A stretch of DNA of 64,000 nt from Eutypella sp. D-1 (lineage: Eukaryota > Ascomycota > Sordariomycetes > Xylariales > Diatrypaceae): assembly GCA_023313575.1 (NCBI GenBank), contig JAJTTP010000016.1, forward strand, positions 744,001-808,000, given 5' to 3'. The notes beneath the pieces are model-generated. The model was given only the letters and a program-made list of their open reading frames with translations. It had not been told where the DNA came from and did no database searches. The first letter of the stretch is position 1; each line of letters begins with the position of its first letter. Position numbers and translations under genes: made by a program. This document shows, piece after piece, positions 61,163-64,000 of this stretch.

Positions 61163-63168
61163 GACGATGACTGACTGTATATAGTACGCTCAAACCAGTC
61201 TATGAATATAGCGTGGACAGCTTGAGAGGGGGGCCTTGTGGTTTTAAGATATAATATACCTAGGAATAAGTATGGAGGTATGGAGATAAGTAGGTATGAT
61301 AAGAGACCAAGGTAGTGCCGGGAAGATACGAACAAGCAAGAAACAAGGGGGGCCGGGGTGGGGAGGAGCCGGGGTGGGAGGTGCCGGGTTAGGTGAGTTA
61401 GGGGGGATAACTCAGCTCAGCCTGTCAGCTTCTTGCCCTGAGAGACAAACTAGACGAATTGGGAAGTAGTAGGGAAGTATGATGTAACCAAATATTGAAT
61501 GTTACAGCAAGCAACTAATACAAGAGTATTGATTACGAGATGACGAGAGGATCAGGGGATCAGAGGATCATGAGGATCACGAGGATCACGGGGATCAAGA
61601 GGACTACAAGAACCTCAACAGTGAAGCCAATTAGGCGAGTTTCAGAAGTGTGGACTTCAGACTTTTGACCTGCCCTCCGTTCGTATTCCGAACCTCACAA
61701 CAATGATCAACAATGGGATGAACGATGACAACAGGAATTATTAAGACACACGACCGGACTTGTACAAAACGGAGGCAGTGGTTGCAGACTCGCAGTGGTT
61801 CGTAACGAGGTTGGAGTTGGTCAAAGACTAGTTCGGCCGATCACAGGTGATATTCCCAATATTCAATGTATCCGTTATGTATTGGGATGTATCAGAAATA
61901 AGATATCCCCTCCTCGTGATGTCTACTGGGCGGTTCTAGGTCCGGCGGTTTCTGCGGATTTGGGTGGTGAGAACTTACAAGATCCCCTTTGGCCCCCCCC
62001 TTTGTTCCCCCTTATCTGCGTTTATCTGCGTACTTTCTAGGTAGTAGTTGGTTAGGGTACCTTACTAAGAACCCATGCATGTAATGGTGACGCGTGCAAC
62101 CCTACCTACCTAATAGGTACTCCCCACCATGCCCCCAGCGTAGTAAAGCGGCTAAGATAGTACCTAGTATACAAAGATGATACCGACCCCAACTCCAATG
62201 ACCCCACTATCGTCCACTACGTCCGCTACGGCATCCCCTTTTCAGCCCCTAGCTTACATCCCGTCTTCTAGACTAGCGCACCCCTAGCGACCTATTAGCC
62301 AGTGCTTATTTCCCCGGCCACCGAGCCTCCTTGCTCAAATCCCCGGTCCGATGCAACACCCCGGGCATGGTCTTCGGCTCGTTACATAGATTCGCATACC
62401 TGCATATCTACCCCGCAGAATCAAATATAAGCGGAAAGCTGCAATCAATTACTATCGTAGAGCTGCGTATCTAGGAGGTACTTACGTCAAGCGTAGTTGC
62501 GTGTAGTGTACCTAAGTAGTGTATGTATAAAGCTCTAAGCCCCTCCCCCCTTTTCGGGATGCAGTTATAGGGGCTTACCCCTCCGTTTTCGGCCCCTCAT
62601 GATAGGAGTAGCTCTTACGTATAGAGTATCTATAGTGTGTATATAGCGTATAAGCCTTCTGCCCCTCTAAATAAGGGTCTATACTATCCCCCACACGATG
62701 ACCTACCTACCTGGGTGTATAGTAAAAGGTTAGGTAGGAAAATAGATACTTACAAGTAGGTAGAGATGTGACCTCAGATAGGCGCTGTAGATAAGTACCC
62801 CTGGATCGCTGGACTACGATATTCTACGGTATTTTCCGTCGTGCTCATAACTTCCCCCTTACCTAACAGCTTCTACAGTTTTATGAAGTAGTGGTAACTT
62901 CCAAGGTTGTTATCGATCGACTAAAGTTATATCGCTGTGCATTCCTCCCTTGCGTGCCTTAAGGCTTAGACGTATTGAAGAGGTTGTTCAAACCCCTCTT
63001 TCTTCTTTCTACTTAACTTACAAGACCCGAGTATTATCGGACGAACAGCATAGCAGTAAACTCCTTCCTTTCTAAGCTTCCCTTCTGAACTTCCGGTGAC
63101 TCAGTTACACATATAAATCCTGTTGTCATACCCATACCGTTACAGTTCGATATCGAGAAACAGAAAAA
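61163..63168. other. 2 kb intergenic region
   Basis: Divergent upstream region of the glutamine synthetase-like and SDR genes. Many CCTACCTA/TAGGTAGG words (62100-62760) and a GGATCA-type tandem tract at 61549-61598. No gene supported. Confidence 0.5.
61549..61598. repeat. GGATCA-core short tandem repeat
   Basis: Six imperfect 8-9 nt units built around GGATCA (aggatcagg, ggatcagag, gatcatgag, gatcacgag, and so on), about 390 nt upstream of the glutamine synthetase-like gene. Confidence 0.8.
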
Positions 63169-64000
63169 ATGGCGTCAGCTCAGGGCCGCTTGGAGGGCAA
63201 GAACGCCATCATCACCGGTGCTGCTGGGTAGGTTATCTGTCTGTGTATCCTGCGGGTTCGGGAAAAAAAAAGATAAAGCGTCATCTGACTGGTTCTCCGA
63301 CGTTGCACGAAAGCTGGAACGGGTAGCCGAACCGAATGTACGTAGGTGGTAGCTGACAGGCTGACGGGTTTCACTGCGCAGTGGCATCGGACTCGAGACT
63401 AGCATCCTCTTTGCCAGAGAAGGCGCCAGCGTCTTGCTGACGGACATATCAGAGCCCGCGCTCGAGAAGGCCAAGGCTAAGGTTCTTCAGTTGGTGCCCA
63501 AGGCCACCCGTGTTGAGACGAAGGTGAGGAAGACCAATCGATTACTCTCTACTTAGTCTACTCTCTATCTACGAGCCTAGTCGTATAAGGTGCTAACGTT
63601 TGATATCCACGCCCAGGTCTGCGATGTATCGAAGGAGAGCCAGGTGCAAGCCGTCGTCGAATCGGTCGACGCGTGGGGCGGCGTGGATGTGATGTTCAAC
63701 AACGCGGGGATCATGCACGGCAAGGACGACGACGCGGTCGGCACGCCCGAGGACATCTGGAACCTGACAATGGACATCAACGTCAAGGGCGTGTGGTACG
63801 GCAGCAAGCACGCCGTGCTCTCCCTGCGCCGCCACAAGAAATCCAAGGGCAGCATCATCAATACCGCCTCCGTCGTCGCCCTCGTCGGCGCCGCTACCCC
63901 GCAGCTCGCCTACACCGCTTCCAAGGGCGCCGTCCTCGCCCTCACCCGCGAACTCGCTATCGTTCACGCCCGCGAGGGCTTCCGCTTCAACTCCCTCTGT
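63169..64000 (+). CDS. Short-chain dehydrogenase/reductase (3' truncated by window)
   Basis: NAD(P)-dependent classical SDR. Exons 63169-63227, 63382-63523 and 63617 onward; the last exon runs to the window edge in frame, giving 195 residues so far out of an expected 250-280. The nucleotide-binding Gly motif TGAAGGIGLE is split by intron 1 (donor GTAGGT, acceptor GCGCAG). VLLTDISEP ends the second strand, where the Asp favours NAD over NADP. VMFNNAGIMHG is the NNAG motif, INVKGVWYGSKHAV the helix 4 Asn, SIINTASVVA the catalytic Ser strand and AYTASKGAV the YxxxK active site. Substrate not predictable; secondary metabolism or sugar-alcohol oxidation is common for this type. No signal peptide. 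Confidence 0.92.

Overview
This window looks like a piece of a filamentous ascomycete (Pezizomycotina) chromosome, most likely a Sordariomycete. The genes carry short introns (about 50-150 nt) with GTRNGY donors and CTRAC-like branch sites. They are separated by 0.6-4 kb of non-coding sequence and lie on both strands without operons. Families largely restricted to Pezizomycotina are present: a HET-domain protein, a fungal rhodopsin-domain membrane protein, a NACHT-ankyrin NLR and a WSC-domain protein. I could not assign a genus. Exon boundaries were worked out by hand by joining reading frames at splice sites; in the full-length models the exon sums are divisible by three.

Layout. 0-16.4 kb is mostly housekeeping: a hypothetical remnant (184-540), complex I subunit NDUFA2 (2127-2781, minus, four small exons), mitochondrial pyruvate carrier MPC2 (3672-4303), the chitin synthase III activator Chs4/Skt5 (5986-9092, minus, CaaX box supplied by a second exon), a 4.2 kb gene-free stretch, then a divergent pair, a LigB-type DODA-like dioxygenase (13315-14653, minus) and an acyl-protein thioesterase (15411-16369). 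17-21.9 kb holds a HET-domain protein convergent with a seven-TM rhodopsin-domain protein. 23.8-33 kb holds a 3-dehydroshikimate dehydratase-like TIM barrel, a KES1-type oxysterol-binding protein pseudogene, a three-unit degenerate tandem repeat, a J-domain protein and a membrane-anchored GH3 beta-glucosidase.

35-49 kb holds a secreted hydrolase-like protein with a C-terminal WSC domain, a copper amine oxidase, an MFS transporter and a small hypothetical protein. 50-54.5 kb is the most accessory part: a Helo-like/NACHT/ankyrin NLR followed within about 60-450 bp, same strand, by a small gene of about 217 codons that may be a gasdermin-like or other effector (function not proven). 54.7-64 kb holds an MFS allantoate-permease-type transporter with a predicted 17-nt microexon, a small CxxC/CxxC protein, a glutamine synthetase-like enzyme and the first part of an SDR oxidoreductase that runs off the end.

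Working together: MPC2 and NDUFA2 share a divergent intergenic region and both act in the mitochondrial inner membrane. The HET protein and the NLR belong to the fungal self/non-self and programmed-cell-death repertoire. The amine oxidase, the glutamine synthetase-like enzyme and the Dal5-type transporter are all plausible nitrogen-scavenging functions, but they are not clustered tightly enough to call a pathway. The palindrome TACCTAGGTA recurs in intergenic DNA and is the clearest genome-wide signal here.
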